From JBQQPY01 sp052258065 (GTDB taxonomy: Bacteria > Pseudomonadota > Gammaproteobacteria > Enterobacterales > Enterobacteriaceae): a stretch of 64,000 bases of DNA. The notes under the pieces were generated by a model. That model searched no databases and was not told the DNA's origin. It saw only the letters and a program-made list of their open reading frames with translations. Position numbers and translations under genes: made by a program. Of the stretch, positions 19,858-30,406 are shown piece after piece; the first letter of the stretch is position 1; each line of letters starts with the position of its first letter. The DNA is taken from positions 124,001 through 188,000 of the forward strand of contig JBQQPY010000002.1 of assembly GCA_052258065.1 (NCBI GenBank), written 5' to 3'.

Positions 19858-21640
19858 TATATTACAATAGAGTTTTATTACTCAATACTGATTGAGGTAA
19901 TTCCTGCTTATAGAATCAGACACAGCGATGCTGTATGATTTAAAACTCTTTATCAGAATAAGAATAGCAGCCTTTCAGCACATCTCTAATACTGCTATTG
20001 AATCACTTGACCATGTCATTTTTTCTAGCTGCATCGATGATAGTCTATAGCACCTTCATCTATTCAAGATTAAAAATTAACCTAATAGCTTGCTCCATCA
20101 CACTTCACAGCGAATCAAAGCTCTTACTAAATATTTTTTAAGCAATTATTTCAGTTTGGGAAATCTATCTCAATAGAATTTAAATCCGGTTAATAAGTCT
20201 GAAGATAAAGAAGAATTAGAGCTTTATCCTTAATGGCTTCTCATAGACTATTAACTTTATGAGCAGCAAAATTATCTATTATCATGATACTCTCTAGTAC
20301 AAGTTTAGGGAAAATGCCCATTCCACATAAGAAAAAAGCATATCCGTTTATTTCTCCATCTAGCACTATAGTTAAACTGAATGCAGATAGACGCATATCA
20401 GGAGTGAGTGTCTTTATTTTCCAGTAGATATATAAGAGATCATCCTGGCATCATTAACCTCGTCTTCTTCAGCCTTTTGATATACTCATATTTGTCTTCA
20501 TTGCCACTTCATCACTGAAATAGCGAGAAATCTAAAATTTCTTCAGACCATAATTTGCGCTCATAAACTACATCATTGCATTCTTGTGCAGTGGCATGCA
20601 CGGTCTTTTTACCGTTATCATAAAAGTGCAACCGAGTGGCAACGCCCGTTTAAATGATAAAAGTATTTTCAGAGAGGCTTGCATTTCAGATAAGGTTAGA
20701 TAAAACCTTATAAATAATCATCAAGATAAAATCAGAATATGCATCAATTTTAATCCGCAATTCGGTCTTTCTTTAAGTTTAGAGGTGTAACTTTCTATCT
20801 CACGGCATTTTTTGCTCCAACGAACCTCAACAAAAAGCTCATTTCACATCTATCCGAGGCAGACCTGCAAAGCTACCCTTTAATTCGATTTTTCGCTATT
20901 CTAAATCCTCACCGCAAGAGTGTACTATTTATATCTCAGAGAAAATAATTATCTACAATATATAGATGAATGGCTATTTGTAATAAACTAGAATATATAA
21001 AAGCGCTCTAAGAAGATGCTCTATATCAGGCTCTGCACATAAACATTTGAATTCATATTTCCCGGGGACTGAGCGTTTTCTTAAGTCAAAAAGACGATCT
21101 ATCAATTCCTTACCATTGCCTATCAGCACTTGATGAATGGTCATAGGACATGCTTAACTAAGATCGCACAAGAAACGCTGGGCATGAGCCTCGGTATTGG
21201 TTTTATAGAAAAGGATCAAAACCATCGAATCGCTCAATCTATATCTACGAAAAGATAGCGTCGTGAAGTTTTATTTAGCATTCATAGAAGACACTTTACA
21301 TCAACATGCAGATAAGCAAGCTCATAGTTTTAAACGCTTTTTACTTTGATTTTGAGACTTTTCATTTATATAAAGAGAATTTCCGAATCTATGCCTGCAT
21401 AAACAGCGCTCTAAGCTAAATCGAGACGCAACGGAATTTAAGAATTCGCGTAAGACCGCTAACAGATCGTCGAGTAAGAGAAAAGCATCTTCCGCAGGGG
21501 AACATGCCATTCTTCCCCGAGCAGACGACAGAGTCATCTGTAAACGATAGAAATATAGCTATTTTGCGTCTTTTCTCCTAGATTATTATATACTTCCTCA
21601 TATAGACTTTAAGCGCACGGCCCTACTCATGGGAAGAAGG
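19858..21640 (-). mobile_element. IS481 element split by IS630
   Basis: The right end is at 19,858-20,045 and the rest at 21,012-21,640. The minus-strand translation across the gap joins the ..HRLS.. region to ELDIEHRL. The N-terminal part (21,322-21,537) includes the helix-turn-helix and HRFGNSL-like residues. The two pieces would be contiguous but for the IS630 element between them. Confidence 0.6.
20046..21011 (-). mobile_element. IS630 element nested in IS481
   Basis: Bounded by AGCACCTTCATCTATTC and GAATATATAAAAGCGCTCTA. The minus strand carries degraded IS630 transposase (LVLESIMIIDNFAAHKVNSL, then a stop-ridden LPPLLTGFKFY). Because it sits inside an IS481 copy, it arrived later than that IS481. 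Confidence 0.6.
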
Positions 21641-21644
21641 CTAC

Positions 21645-22930
21645 ACCTAAAATTAGAGCCGCTCTTCAGACAAGCAACGAGTCAACATCTATTTTTGCTA
21701 AGCGTTATAGCATCTCTGAACTAACCATTTTAAATGGCAAAACGAGATGGCGTTCAGGATTATAGACTCGTTTGCAGACGACGCTGTCGCCCGCTCAGAA
21801 GTGGGTACTCCTTACCCCTTTTCCCTGCGGAAGATACTTTTCTCGTACTGGATACCCTGTTCGTAGTCGTAGGCGAACCCTTGAGCACCGCCGCATCTCA
21901 ATCTGACTTAGCGCACTGTTTACGGAGGATAGATTAGGCAGTTTACGTGACATAAAGGAAAACCCCAAAAAGCAAAAGCGTTTAAAAACCATTGGCCTGG
22001 TTACCTGCATGTTGACATAAAATATCTTATCACTTTTTATTAAAAAGATTAACTCTAATGAGTAAAATAACTTTTTATTAAAATTAATGGTTATAAATAC
22101 GGCATTGAAGGCATGCAAGGCGAAAAAGTACTTGCAAACTCGCCTTGAAGCTTCTGCGGCCGGGTAACTGAGCAAGGCAAACTTCTGACTAGCCATAGCC
22201 CGAACAACTACGTCAGCGCCCTGCTTAGCGTTTTTGCTATATAGAGATCGTCTATATCGATACCCTTATGATCACTTGTCTAACTTCCTTGTGCTTTTTA
22301 AATATCTAAGATTATTCGTCTCTTCGAAAAGAAGAGTAACTTAGTTAGTACAGTGAATCAACTTCAAACTGATGGTGAGAATATTTTCCATAAATGCCAA
22401 ATAAAACCTCACGACGTTATTTTTTGGCAAAGATCAAGCGATTTAATAAGTCTGATTAGCCTCTACGAAATCAAGACCGCAGTTAATGCGCGATGTTTCT
22501 TGCATAATCTTAATTTAACATATTGCATGGCTATACATCAGGTACTTACAGAAAAGGCAAAATTTACAGATGATCTTTTAGGCTTGTGAAAACGCTCAGC
22601 TACCTGAAAACATGAATTCGACCGGTTATGTGCAGAGCTCAGTATAGAGCGCCGCCTTAGCCTACTTATGCACGCATAAACAAATAATATAGTCGAGAGA
22701 CTTAATCATCGTATAGGAGATTCCGCAAGGCCACAACTTCTATTCTGATAAAGAGATTAAGATCACGCCACACCGATATGTCTAAATCAAATTACCTCAA
22801 TCAGTATCGGGTAGTAAAACTCAATTACAGGCTATGAAAGTATTAATAAAAAGTTAACACCTAAATTGTTTAAAAAATTATATTACCTTCCGGGATATAG
22901 AAGTTGCTTATCAACAATAGAAAATTGATT
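21645..22930 (+). mobile_element. IS481 element with a foreign 350-base insert
   Basis: The N-terminal part is KIRAALQTSNESTSIFAKRY and the C-terminal part VERLNHRIGDSARPQLLF-like, ending at CCTTCCGGGATATAGAA. Between AAATATCTTA (near 22,028) and TTCCATAAATGCC (near 22,388), where other copies are continuous, about 350 bases of unrelated sequence are inserted. The copy lies head to head with the minus-strand IS481 ending at 21,640. Confidence 0.6.
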
Positions 22931-23163
22931 TTCAATACTGATTTAGTCTGTTGTTGGGATAGAGATGCTCTTTAGGCAGAGATTAGAATAAGATAAACAG
23001 AATTATTTTAAGGAATAAGCATAGTATCTTTTAGATAGAGCATGAACTAGCAGTAGCAAATAGCATGATACTCCCTGGGAGGTAAAATTGAGCGAACGAT
23101 AACGAAAGAGCTAATTATTTAGGCGTGAGGATTATAAACGCACTGAACTGGTTGACTAGAATT

Positions 23164-23238
<75 letters not shown>

Positions 23239-23354
23239 ATAGATATAAAAAAAACTTGACTGTTTTAGATATGACTATTTTACTCACTTGATCGTATCAG
23301 TCAATATAAAAACAATCATCAATAACGCATTTGCTTATTTTTATAGCGATTCGT

Positions 23355-23903
23355 TCAATGCTCGAACAAATCGTTCCAGGAGGCATACAGATATTGGAAC
23401 ATTGACAAGAGAGTTAGTAGGGCAGAGATATACATTGCGACAATACCTATCGCCGACACGATGTCGTCCGGTCGCCAGATTAGTGCTACCAATGCTAACA
23501 TTTGCGCGGTAGTTTTCATTTTACCAATCCAAGAAACCTCAACGCTACTGCGCTTGCCGATCTCCGCCATCCACTCACGCAATGCAGAAATAATGATTTC
23601 ACGAGCAATCATGGTCGCCGCTGGCAGCGTTATCCACCATGAATGAAAATGTTCTTCCACCAGCACCAGCGCCGTAACGACCATCACTTTATCTGCTACG
23701 GGATCGAGAAACTCGCCAAAGCGAGTTGTTTGTTTCCAGCGACGAGCCAGAAAACCGTCAAACCAATCTGTCATCGCCGCCAAGATAAAAATTAGCGCGC
23801 AACTCAGCGGCGCCCATTTAAAAGGCAGATAAAAGGCTAGAATAAAAAACGGTATCACGACGATACGGAACATGGTCAGCCAAGTCGGTATATTCAGTTG
23901 CAT
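23355..23903 (-). CDS. pgsA: CDP-diacylglycerol-glycerol-3-phosphate 3-phosphatidyltransferase
   Basis: PgsA makes phosphatidylglycerol phosphate at the inner membrane, the committed step to phosphatidylglycerol and cardiolipin. The product is 182 residues, the E. coli length. The CDP-alcohol phosphotransferase motif DWFDGFLARRW and its completion FGEFLDPVADK (D..DG..AR....G..LD...D) lie near residues 45-70. Four or so hydrophobic segments are visible, and MIAREIIISALREWMAE is conserved. It follows the uvrC remnant and precedes glyW, the ancestral order. The frame is intact. Confidence 0.95.
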   Translation of the reverse strand: MQLNIPTWLTMFRIVVIPFFILAFYLPFKWAPLSCALIFILAAMTDWFDGFLARRWKQTTRFGEFLDPVADKVMVVTALVLVEEHFHSWWITLPAATMIAREIIISALREWMAEIGKRSSVEVSWIGKMKTTAQMLALVALIWRPDDIVSAIGIVAMYISALLTLLSMFQYLYASWNDLFEH

Positions 23904-23929
23904 AGTGCTTTATTAACTATCTAACCCGA

Positions 23930-24705
23930 GTGGGAATAATAAGTATGTTGCTACATTGCGGCCAGTGTTTCAACGCATTAAATATTTTTCTACTAAGACG
24001 CCTGAATACCCGGTACTTAGGCAATTTTTTCACGCTCGCATTGCGTAGCGGCTGAAGACCGCCTATGCACTTTAGTAGCGACTGTCGACGCCGAGGACCG
24101 ATACCCTCGATTAATACCAGCGCGCTAGTATTTTTTTACCTTAGTACATTTATTGCGATGGCCAGTAATTGCATTATTGTGCGAATCATTGCGGATGTGC
24201 TGAATCACATGCAGCGCCAGCGAATCAGGCGGCAGTGCTATGCCCTCGCAATTAGGCTTCAAAAACAGCGTTTTAAAACCCGCTTTAAGTTCTACACCTT
24301 TGCCGCCCCGAGAAAAATTACGCGCGACTTTTTCTAGGATATGACTCAATACTCAGACACCGCTTTAGCCATAGCAAACTGATTTTACCACCATGGATAA
24401 TCACCATATCGGGGATTTTCTTTTCTTTGAGTGCTTTAAAATAACGGCAGCGCAGGACCTGAACTAAGGCGGCATAATCATCGCTAGGAAGTAATGCCTT
24501 CAATATATTATAGCGGCGATATTCGACGCGTACCGGCCCATTATCTTCAAAGATAACGCAGGAGACTATGGTCTGCTACCCCACGCTATGGCTTATGTCT
24601 AAAGATCCTATCGGGTTGATCCGCTCGATGCACAATAACTCTGCTAGAGCGGCTAAACGCTGATGTATCGTCGACTGTTGTAACAGTTTTTTGCCAGTGC
24701 CGCCG
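23930..24705 (-). pseudogene. uvrC: Excinuclease ABC subunit C pseudogene (C-terminal part)
   Basis: UvrC makes the dual incisions in nucleotide excision repair. On the minus strand frames alternate through HQRLAALAELLCIERINPIG, SLDISHSVG, a stop, SCVIFEDNGPVRVEYRRYN, DDYAALVQVLRCRY, GIALPPDSLALHVIQHIRND, IEGIGPRRRQSLL and LQPLRNASV. These align with the last 250 or so residues of E. coli UvrC, including the RNase H-like domain and the helix-hairpin-helix end. Several frameshifts and stops are present. The 5' part is cut off at about 24,705 by prophage sequence. It lies immediately upstream of pgsA, as expected. Confidence 0.88.
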
Positions 24706-25018
24706 CCAGGAGCGTGAAATTGATGCGCCGCGCGATATTTAAAGCCAAAACATGCGCTAAATGACGAGCTACTCTTATTTCCATCAGTGTAACAAAATTA
24801 CACTTTATATAATTAGTAATCATTATTAACTGCCCATAGATAGCTTTACCTTATCGTATTAAGCTACTATGATGATAAGATTTGAGATATTTAAAAGGGA
24901 AACGTGCGATAGATGTAGATCTACCCGGGACAAATTGGATCTATCTAAGACAAGTCAGGGTTATTAAGTTACACATAGTGTAACAAGAATCATCACGTAA
25001 ATTAAACGATTCCTGAAA
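24706..25018. other. Prophage boundary region with palindromes
   Basis: On the minus strand this starts with phage-type sequence shared with 28,155-28,240 and 30,995-31,075 (translation MEIRVARHLAHVLALNIARR). It also has two palindromic motifs: GTGTAACAAAATTACAC near 24,788 and GTTACACATAGTGTAAC near 24,974. They may be operators or transposase-binding ends of the adjacent BcepMu-like phage, but this is a guess from position. The phage ATPase gene (MuB-type), which would follow the transposase, is not visible, so a deletion probably lies here. Confidence 0.4.
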
Positions 25019-26480
25019 TCATCTCGCTGCCTGAAGTGCATTAGCTTTTTGCGGCGGCGGTTTCGCCTGGCGTGGTGGTGCCATACAGGGTCTGCTTAAC
25101 TTCCGCCAGATGGTGTTGCGCCGTGGTGTGGGTAATGCCTTAAACGATTCGCCTAATGTCGAGCCATTGAGGGCAAAACCGTAGTCGTCTTTCGCCACTT
25201 CCGGCACCCGGCAGAAGATTTCTTGTCCGTCTCATTCATCATAACCACCTGCGCTTCACTGTCGCGCCAGGGGTTACGCACTATCTGTACGGTGTCGCTC
25301 ACGCGAACGCCGGGGACTTGCCGCACATCGTATTCACTCCCCCTGAAACGACACGCGATGGCTGCTAACCTTACGGTTTTCGGCTAGACTCACCGCGAGT
25401 TCGCGGCGTACGTCAACAGGTAGTGCCTTGATTAACTGTGCGGGGTGATACGCACCAGCAGTCAGTCGATGCGGGTCATGCCGGTACGTCGGTAGATGGC
25501 GGTACGGTTATATTTTTTACGCCACAACCAGACCAGGCGGTTCAGTTCATCAATATTATCGACTTACACAAACCGCAGGCCAGATTCAAATGGCATTCCA
25601 GAATGTCGCGCGCCTTTTCCACTGAGCCGGTGGCGCGAACATTACCGGCTTTATGGGCGATAAGTTGAATACCAAGAGTTTTATACCGGTTGCGCATCGT
25701 GGACGAGATCAGCGCGCAACCGGGGTCGGCATAAAGGATGCGCAGCACACCATGCAGTACGTCGGCCCCATCGCGTTCTTGCATGGCGTTAATCAGCACA
25801 TCGGTAAAGCTTTGTGTTGTTTCGCCGCTAAAGCGGTACTCGGCATAAATCCAGCTGCTGGTGTGATCGGTCAGCTCAAATGACCAGACGCGGTCATTAA
25901 CAATGCGGCCGAGATTTTTGGGCTTGTTTGGGTTAAATTCTGCTTTACGCATCATGCGTAGGCCGGTGTCGCGCGTCGTGCGCCGCTTGCCTGGGTTTTT
26001 CAGGTAATAGAGCACACACAGCGATGCATCCAGTTTCCAGACATGAGTGGGATGGTCGGTTTTTAGCTGGACGCAAGGGGCTGGTGCGCCTAACTGGTTG
26101 GGGTGTAGGCGATAACGATACAGTGCCCGGCTGATGTCATCGACTGACAAGGGGAACCACTCGCCGATTTTATTATAAATATACCCGGCATTAATCAGGT
26201 TGTTCGCCCGCAGGTCGTTAACCGCCTGCTCCAGGCTGTCAAGGCGTTTGCCGTTCTTGCGATGCGAGGCCATCATCACGCCGGATATCTGCAGAGGGCT
26301 TCCTCACGGTCAGGGCGCTGTCGCCATAATCCACCCGCTGTTTGCGCGGCGGTTTATAACTGACCTGTTTGATTTTTTGCAGCAACGTAGCTTTGGAAAT
26401 ACCGCGCGCCTGACATCCCGCCTGATAAACGCGTCTTTGCCCCATGTCCTGCTTTTCGGCGGTCTAGGCTATGGTTAACA
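25010..26480 (-). pseudogene. BcepMu/Mu-like prophage transposase A pseudogene
   Basis: This transposase would insert and replicate the phage by DDE transposition. The longest open piece (25,542-26,279) has MMASHRKNGKRLDSLEQAV, WFPLSVDDISRALYRYRLHP, HPTHVWKLDASLCVLYYLKN (first catalytic aspartate), WIYAEYRFSGETTQSFTDVL, ILYADPG and HKAGNVRATGSVEKARD. These match the long transposases of BcepMu-type phages as I remember them. The N-terminal QARGISKATLLQKIKQVSYK is in another frame and the C-terminal GFALNGSTLGESFKALP in a third. At least three frameshifts are present. It heads the early region, reading away from the repressor. Confidence 0.8.
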
Positions 26481-26504
26481 GGTGTTCGGTCAGGATGGGG
26501 TTAA

Positions 26505-26832
26505 TTACACCACCGCCTCAACGTTATCCAGTCCGGTGCCGCGCAGATGTTCCGGTAACTCAAAATCCGCATCGTCGACATCCGCATCGGCTTTTGCCCA
26601 GTCAGGTACCAACTCTGATACCGCGGCGAGGTAACGAAAAATTACTGCGTAACACATTGATTTCAAACTCAATATCATTGAGTAAGCCGGCTAAATAGTC
26701 AGCATGGAACGTGATATCGCCACCATGGCTATTCAGTTTTTCCAGCCCTTTCCGAAAGCGGCCGATTAATATCGGCTTTAACATCAAAACCCACCAGGCC
26801 AATTTCTTTACGAAGCTGGCGTATGCCTTCTT
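26505..26832 (-). pseudogene. Phage early-region protein, unrecognised
   Basis: A frame beginning near 26,820 (KLASFVKKLAWWVLMLKPIL-like, then FRKGLEKLNSHGGDITFHAD and YLAGLLNDIEFEINVL) ends near 26,600. A second frame (DVDDADFELPEHLRGTG, then LDNVEAVV) runs to about 26,507. Both lie between the DUF3102 gene and transposase A in the same direction and so belong to the phage early operon. I do not recognise the family. Frameshifts separate the pieces. Confidence 0.45.
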
Positions 26833-26834
26833 TC

Positions 26835-27405
26835 CCCTAATAGTCGAAGTTGATCGAGTATCAGCTTGTCACTCAGTTTATTGATTTTTTCTTCTTTTTC
26901 TCTGACTCGATCGCGGCTAGCTTTGAGTATATTTTCTGTCTCTCGCAGTTTTGCGCGCAGTTCTCGCGACGACATGCGATTAATCTCATCCAGCGTCAGG
27001 CGAGCAATAGCGCCACCTTCGGCCAGTTCGGCGAGGTCTTAATCACCTTCTATTATCAGTTTAAAGAGCTTAATTTTTCCCAAAACGGCAAGTGATTGCA
27101 CTTTTGACTCTGGCTTCGACGAAGTATATTTAAGAGCAGCATTCATAATGAGATTGGCTATTCTGTAAGCCATCCCTAGCTGCTCTATAACGATACTTGT
27201 AAATGTTCCATTGGGTTCATTTTCTTTGATAATAATCAGCCACTTGCTCGCCTCCAGCATGGCTTCTGCACTCTGTGCCATATAGAAGCGCGGCTTCATG
27301 CACAATACGCTTGCGCTGATAGGGCAACCTCTCACCGCACTTCTCCATAATGGCACGCCGATATTCAGCCAGGGCGTTAAGGTTGTTCATTAAATCCGGT
27401 TTCAA
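26835..27405 (-). pseudogene. DUF3102-family phage protein pseudogene
   Basis: The pieces are RIVHEAALLYGTECRSHAGG, then IIIKENEPNGTFTSIVIEQL, GMAYRIANLIMNAALKYT, LAVLGKIKLFKLIIEGD, a stop, then DLAELAEGGAIARLTLDEIN and a charged coiled-coil tail. These follow the DUF3102 plan (..LGIAERSAQRMM..YLALGPTKALELL...DLDEL..GG.V.GLTLDEI..). This family is common next to the transposase of BcepMu-like phages, and its role is unknown. One frameshift near 27,230 and one stop near 27,038 break it. Confidence 0.6.
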
Positions 27406-27539
27406 AGGATGAGGCAGCTCTTAAACGCAGCCAGTAACTAGTGGCCGAAAAAGAGAAACAACTGCAACAGTTAAGTCAACAACTGGCTGGAAAGACGTCT
27501 ACAACGGCTATGAGAGATGAACAGGCTCCGCTCAATACC

Positions 27540-27890
27540 CAGCAGTAGGTTACGCTAACGCTAGAAGGCGTGGAAGACCGTCTCAAATCCGAGAGCCTGC
27601 GGTTGAGGCTTAGCCCGGAGAGCTTTGCCGAACGCTGTGGCGTTAAAAACTTACCTAGTACAACTACAAAAAAGTGAGCGGTATCCAGATGCTGCTTGCT
27701 TCATTGCTGCAAAGGCTATTGGGGTAGATTTCTTTTTCTTATTACAGGTGAGCGCAGCGATGAAGCCAGTGCGCTCGATGTGGTGCACGATGGAAAAGAG
27801 GCTAACTTATTGACAGCATTTAGGCATATTCCAAGTGAGTCACGGAATATTGTCCAGCGCACGATATCTGCCTTATCCGAGAAAAGCCAC
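27540..27890 (+). pseudogene. Phage XRE/CI-type repressor pseudogene
   Basis: In shifting plus-strand frames: DRLKSESLRLRLSPESFAER and CGVKN (helix-turn-helix start), a degraded STTTYNYKKSERYPDA, AAKAIGVDFFFLLQ / LITGERSDEASALDV, then LTAFRHIPSESRNIVQRTI. The arrangement helix-turn-helix then GVD.LYLLTGERS is typical of repressors in BcepMu-like and lambdoid phages. It is divergent from the early operon, where a lysogeny repressor is expected. Three frames are needed, so it is dead. Confidence 0.6.
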
Positions 27891-28260
27891 TCGTCAGCGC
27901 GCTTAACCCCCCTTCGTTGGCGCGAAGGGGATTATTTAACGGTAATAATGAGCTCACGCCGTTGCGTAATCTGATTGCTGTTGAGACTATAGCGGATCGG
28001 AAGGCTCTCCATCGAAAAGTCCTGAAACACTCTACGCATTTCAGGAATATCATTGACCGAATATTCATCATGCCCGCTAGGTCTCGTCCCATCCCTGCCA
28101 ATTTTTCATATTGCTCCAGACCAAAATCCACGCCATAACCCTCGATCTCCCAGTTGATGCGGCGTACGATATTTGAAGCCAAAACATGCGATAAATGGCA
28201 GGCTACTTTTATTTCCATCAGTGCAACGAAATTACACTGTCATTTTTCATCAGAGGCACT

Positions 28261-28828
28261 TTAATCTGCTTGAGTTATACGATCAACGGGACAATATTTG
28301 TAGATGCTGATCAATGAAACGCCATACAGTAATGCAAGCTGTTTTCTGCTATGACCATTCACCAATAATTTTTGAGCTTGCTGTTGCTGTGCAAAAGATA
28401 GCGACTGAGGTCTGCCGCCAATACGCCCCTACTTCTCGCTGCTGCCAAACTTGCCTGAGTACGCTCAATAATCAGTTCTCGCTCCATCTGTGCCAACGCA
28501 CTCATCACATGAAAGAAAAAACGGCCAGCGGACGTAGAGGTATCAATAGCATCCGTTAAGCTATGAAAATGAATACCTTCATCTTCCAGTTTAGATATTA
28601 AAGTAATCAAATGTTTAATGCTGCGACCCAGTCTATCCAGCTTCCAGACGACTAAGGTGTCACCCGATTTCAGTGCATTTAGTGCGCGTTTTAATCCGGG
28701 TCTCTGATCTGTTTTTCCGCTGATTTTATCCTCAAAAATATGCTCACAATTTGTACAAATGAGTGATTTTCGCTGTAAATCGGTGTTTTGGTCATTTTTT
28801 GACACCCTCATATAGCCTATTTTGCCAT
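28261..28828 (-). pseudogene. DNA invertase pseudogene (left copy)
   Basis: A serine recombinase of the Gin/Hin/Pin family, reading YMRVSKNDQNTDLQRKSL, GDTLVVWKLDRLGRSIKHL and AQMERELIIERTQASLAAAR. It is a copy of the intact gene at 30,407. Two single-base losses break it. A4 instead of A5 just after the start (28,820-28,823 on this strand) makes codon 4 a stop, and G4 instead of G5 (28,426-28,429) shifts the frame before the DNA-binding domain. The rest is almost unchanged, so the duplication or last gene conversion is recent relative to the surrounding decay. Confidence 0.85.
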
Positions 28829-28899
28829 TTTAGCCCCCAATTCTCCCCCGAAAGCCTTCTTATCGCTGGTTTTGGTCAAAATATTAGCTAAATTCCCGA

Positions 28900-28925
28900 T
28901 TTAAGAAAACCTTGGTTTTTTAGAA
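28900..28925 (+). promoter_or_regulatory. Invertase crossover site 1 (gix/hix-like)
   Basis: Twenty-six bases with core AAAACCTTGGTTTT, matching the Hin/Gin crossover pattern (hix core AAAACC-AA/TT-GGTTTT flanked by A/T-rich half sites). It is in inverted orientation relative to the sites at 30,310 and 33,120. An alternative fibre C-terminus starts exactly here and reads rightward. Confidence 0.75.
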
Positions 28926-29285
28926 AAAATAAATCTGACTAAAAATGCCACACCCAATCAGCGTAAAATTAACGGCAAAACTCTGACTCAGGGTGTGCAG
29001 CTAATCGCCGCCGATGTTCATGCTGTTACGCCCGAAGTATTGCGTGTCGAAATCCCGGTAGGTGTTCCTCTGCCTTGGCCTACTGAAACACCTCCGGCTA
29101 GTTGGCGTATATATAATGGTGAGACCTTTAATAAGAAAGAATATCCGCTCTTGGCACTCGCCTATCCGTCAGGAAAACTCCCTGATTTGCGAGGAGAATT
29201 TATTCGAGGTTGGGATGCTGGACGGGATATCGATAAAGACAGAACGATATTAAGCTCACAAGGTAATGCTATGCAGAAAATCTGG
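28905..29285 (+). pseudogene. Tail-fibre variant 1, C-terminal cassette
   Basis: The reading frame starts inside crossover site 1 as NLGFLEKINLTKNA, continues GVQLIAADVHAVTPEVLRVE, then GVPLPWPTETPPASWRIYNG, YPLLALAYPSGKLPDLRGEF and IRGWDAGRDIDKDRTILSSQ. It ends abruptly near GNAMQKI, where opposite-strand Tfa sequence takes over. The PWP..TPP.GW...NG..F....YP.LA..YP...LPDLRG motif is the tail-collar domain of Mu, P2 and lambda fibres. It lacks its own start, as expected of a silent cassette that needs inversion to join the constant part near 33.15-33.4 kb. Confidence 0.8.
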
Positions 29286-29289
29286 GCGC

Positions 29290-29873
29290 AATGGGTAATG
29301 GATGACCAGGCAGTTTCATCAAATTTTCCGCAAAAAAGGTGCAGTTCTGGCCACGTAATATCAGGCGCGCGGCTGATATCAATACGGTTAAGCAGCACAC
29401 GATATTTTTTCCAGGCCAGCAGTGATGCTTTTTCGGCTTCTGAAGCCATGTCAAGGTCTACCGCATCCTGCAACGGCGCTATAATTTTTGCTGCCTGCTT
29501 AAGCAGATAATCGCGTTTATGAGTCGCTTGCTCCCTGAGTTCATCTGCGGTATAAACACGTGGAACGATCTCACTATCGATAAAACACCATTTTCGATTA
29601 GGGGCTGCCTCTTGAGGCCATTCTGATACCTCTGCTATGCTGCGCTCTTCAGGATAGAAGCCGCTGATATCATGGCCCATTGAGTGGATTACACCGTCGG
29701 ATTCATGCTCGACTTTCATCGTATCGGGCTTAAAGCTTTTCTAGCACTGATACCAGTCTTGACCGTCTTCTGAGATCAGAAAAATCGCCCCAACAGCGTG
29801 TTCTAGTCATTTTTTATCAACAGAGTTAGGATGATAGCGTTTGAAATTTTCAATATTTTTTATCACACACATT
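29290..29873 (-). pseudogene. Tail-fibre assembly protein (Tfa) pseudogene 1
   Basis: Tfa chaperones help phage fibres fold and are encoded directly after the fibre. From ATG near 29,873 the frame reads IKNIENFKRYHP and, after two stops, FKPDTMKVEHESDGVIHSMG, DISGFYPEERSIAEV, VPRVYTADELREQATHKRDY, IIAPLQDAVDLDMASEAEKA, LAWKKYRVLLNRIDISRAPD. This matches the Tfa (Caudo_TAP) plan and ends near ITWPE. It belongs to fibre variant 2, immediately upstream on the same strand. Confidence 0.75.
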
Positions 29874-29911
29874 TATCCAGTTATCGTTAATGTTTTTTGT
29901 AAGATGCAGCG

Positions 29912-30309
29912 CTAAACATAATCCACATAGGCATCAACGTTTCCGTTATACACACCAGTTATTACATAATAAGATTCATCACGATAACCCGTGTCTCGCC
30001 ATATCTGAATCTTCTGCATATGGCCCAATCGAATATCCCGTACAAACGTGGTGTTAACATAATCCCAAGTGGCACGGCCGTTCGCTACATGATCGGCATG
30101 TTGACAAGCATTGCTTTGTGCTTCATTTGTGCGGGCGCTAATCTAGCCGCTCAACGCTTCACCCCAAGCTGAGCCAGTAATATCACCATTTTCATGATAA
30201 GTGGCTGTTCTGCCGCCCCATGAAATGGTTATATTTGCCTAAAAGTAACCCCTCCGTTGACAGTTCTGCCGGTACGTTTATCCAGCGTGTTTTTTGCACA
30301 ATCTACCGT
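29912..30309 (-). pseudogene. Tail-fibre variant 2, C-terminal cassette
   Basis: It starts within crossover site 2 as NLGLLETVDCAKNTLDKRTG, then GRTVNGGVTF. After internal stops or deletion it continues WGGRTATYHENGDITGSAWG, HVANGRATWDYVNTTFVRDI, RLGHMQKIQIWRDTGYRDES and YYVITGVYNGNVDAYVDYV. The NLGL..TVD(C)AKNTLDKR(T)GDTV pattern is the standard repeat at the variable boundary of enterobacterial phage fibres. It lies on the strand opposite variant 1 and is followed by tfa 1. Confidence 0.75.
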
Positions 30310-30335
30310 TTCCAACAAACCAAGGTTTTCTTAAA
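30310..30335 (-). promoter_or_regulatory. Invertase crossover site 2 (gix/hix-like)
   Basis: Core AAACCAAGGTTTT within TTCCAACAAACCAAGGTTTT and the following bases. Reverse-complement partner of the site at 28,900. Recombination between the two would invert 28.9-30.3 kb and exchange fibre variants 1 and 2. Confidence 0.75.
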
Positions 30336-30406
30336 TCGGGAATTTAGCTAATATTTTGACCAAAACCAGCGATAAGAAGGCTTTCGGGGGAGAATTGGGG
30401 GCTAAA

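Larger units (their letters stand above)
28155..28925. repeat. Left arm of ~770-base inverted repeat (invertase arm)
   Basis: Near-identical in reverse complement to 30,310-31,080. Each arm runs from the MEIKVACHL-type sequence, through a whole DNA invertase gene, to a Hin/Gin-type crossover site. Differences noted: the left arm lacks one base in two homopolymers of the invertase gene, and the right arm lacks about nine bases near 31,027. Confidence 0.88.

Noticed and set aside
24974..24990. Firm call of phage operators at the GTTACAC palindromes
   Set aside because: Two related palindromes are visible but there is no evidence for a bound protein. Mentioned only as part of the boundary region.
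28995..29510. A single 171-residue protein
   Set aside because: The frame is a chimera. The first 95 or so residues are a fibre collar domain, and after about 29,285 it is merely the antisense of the Tfa gene.
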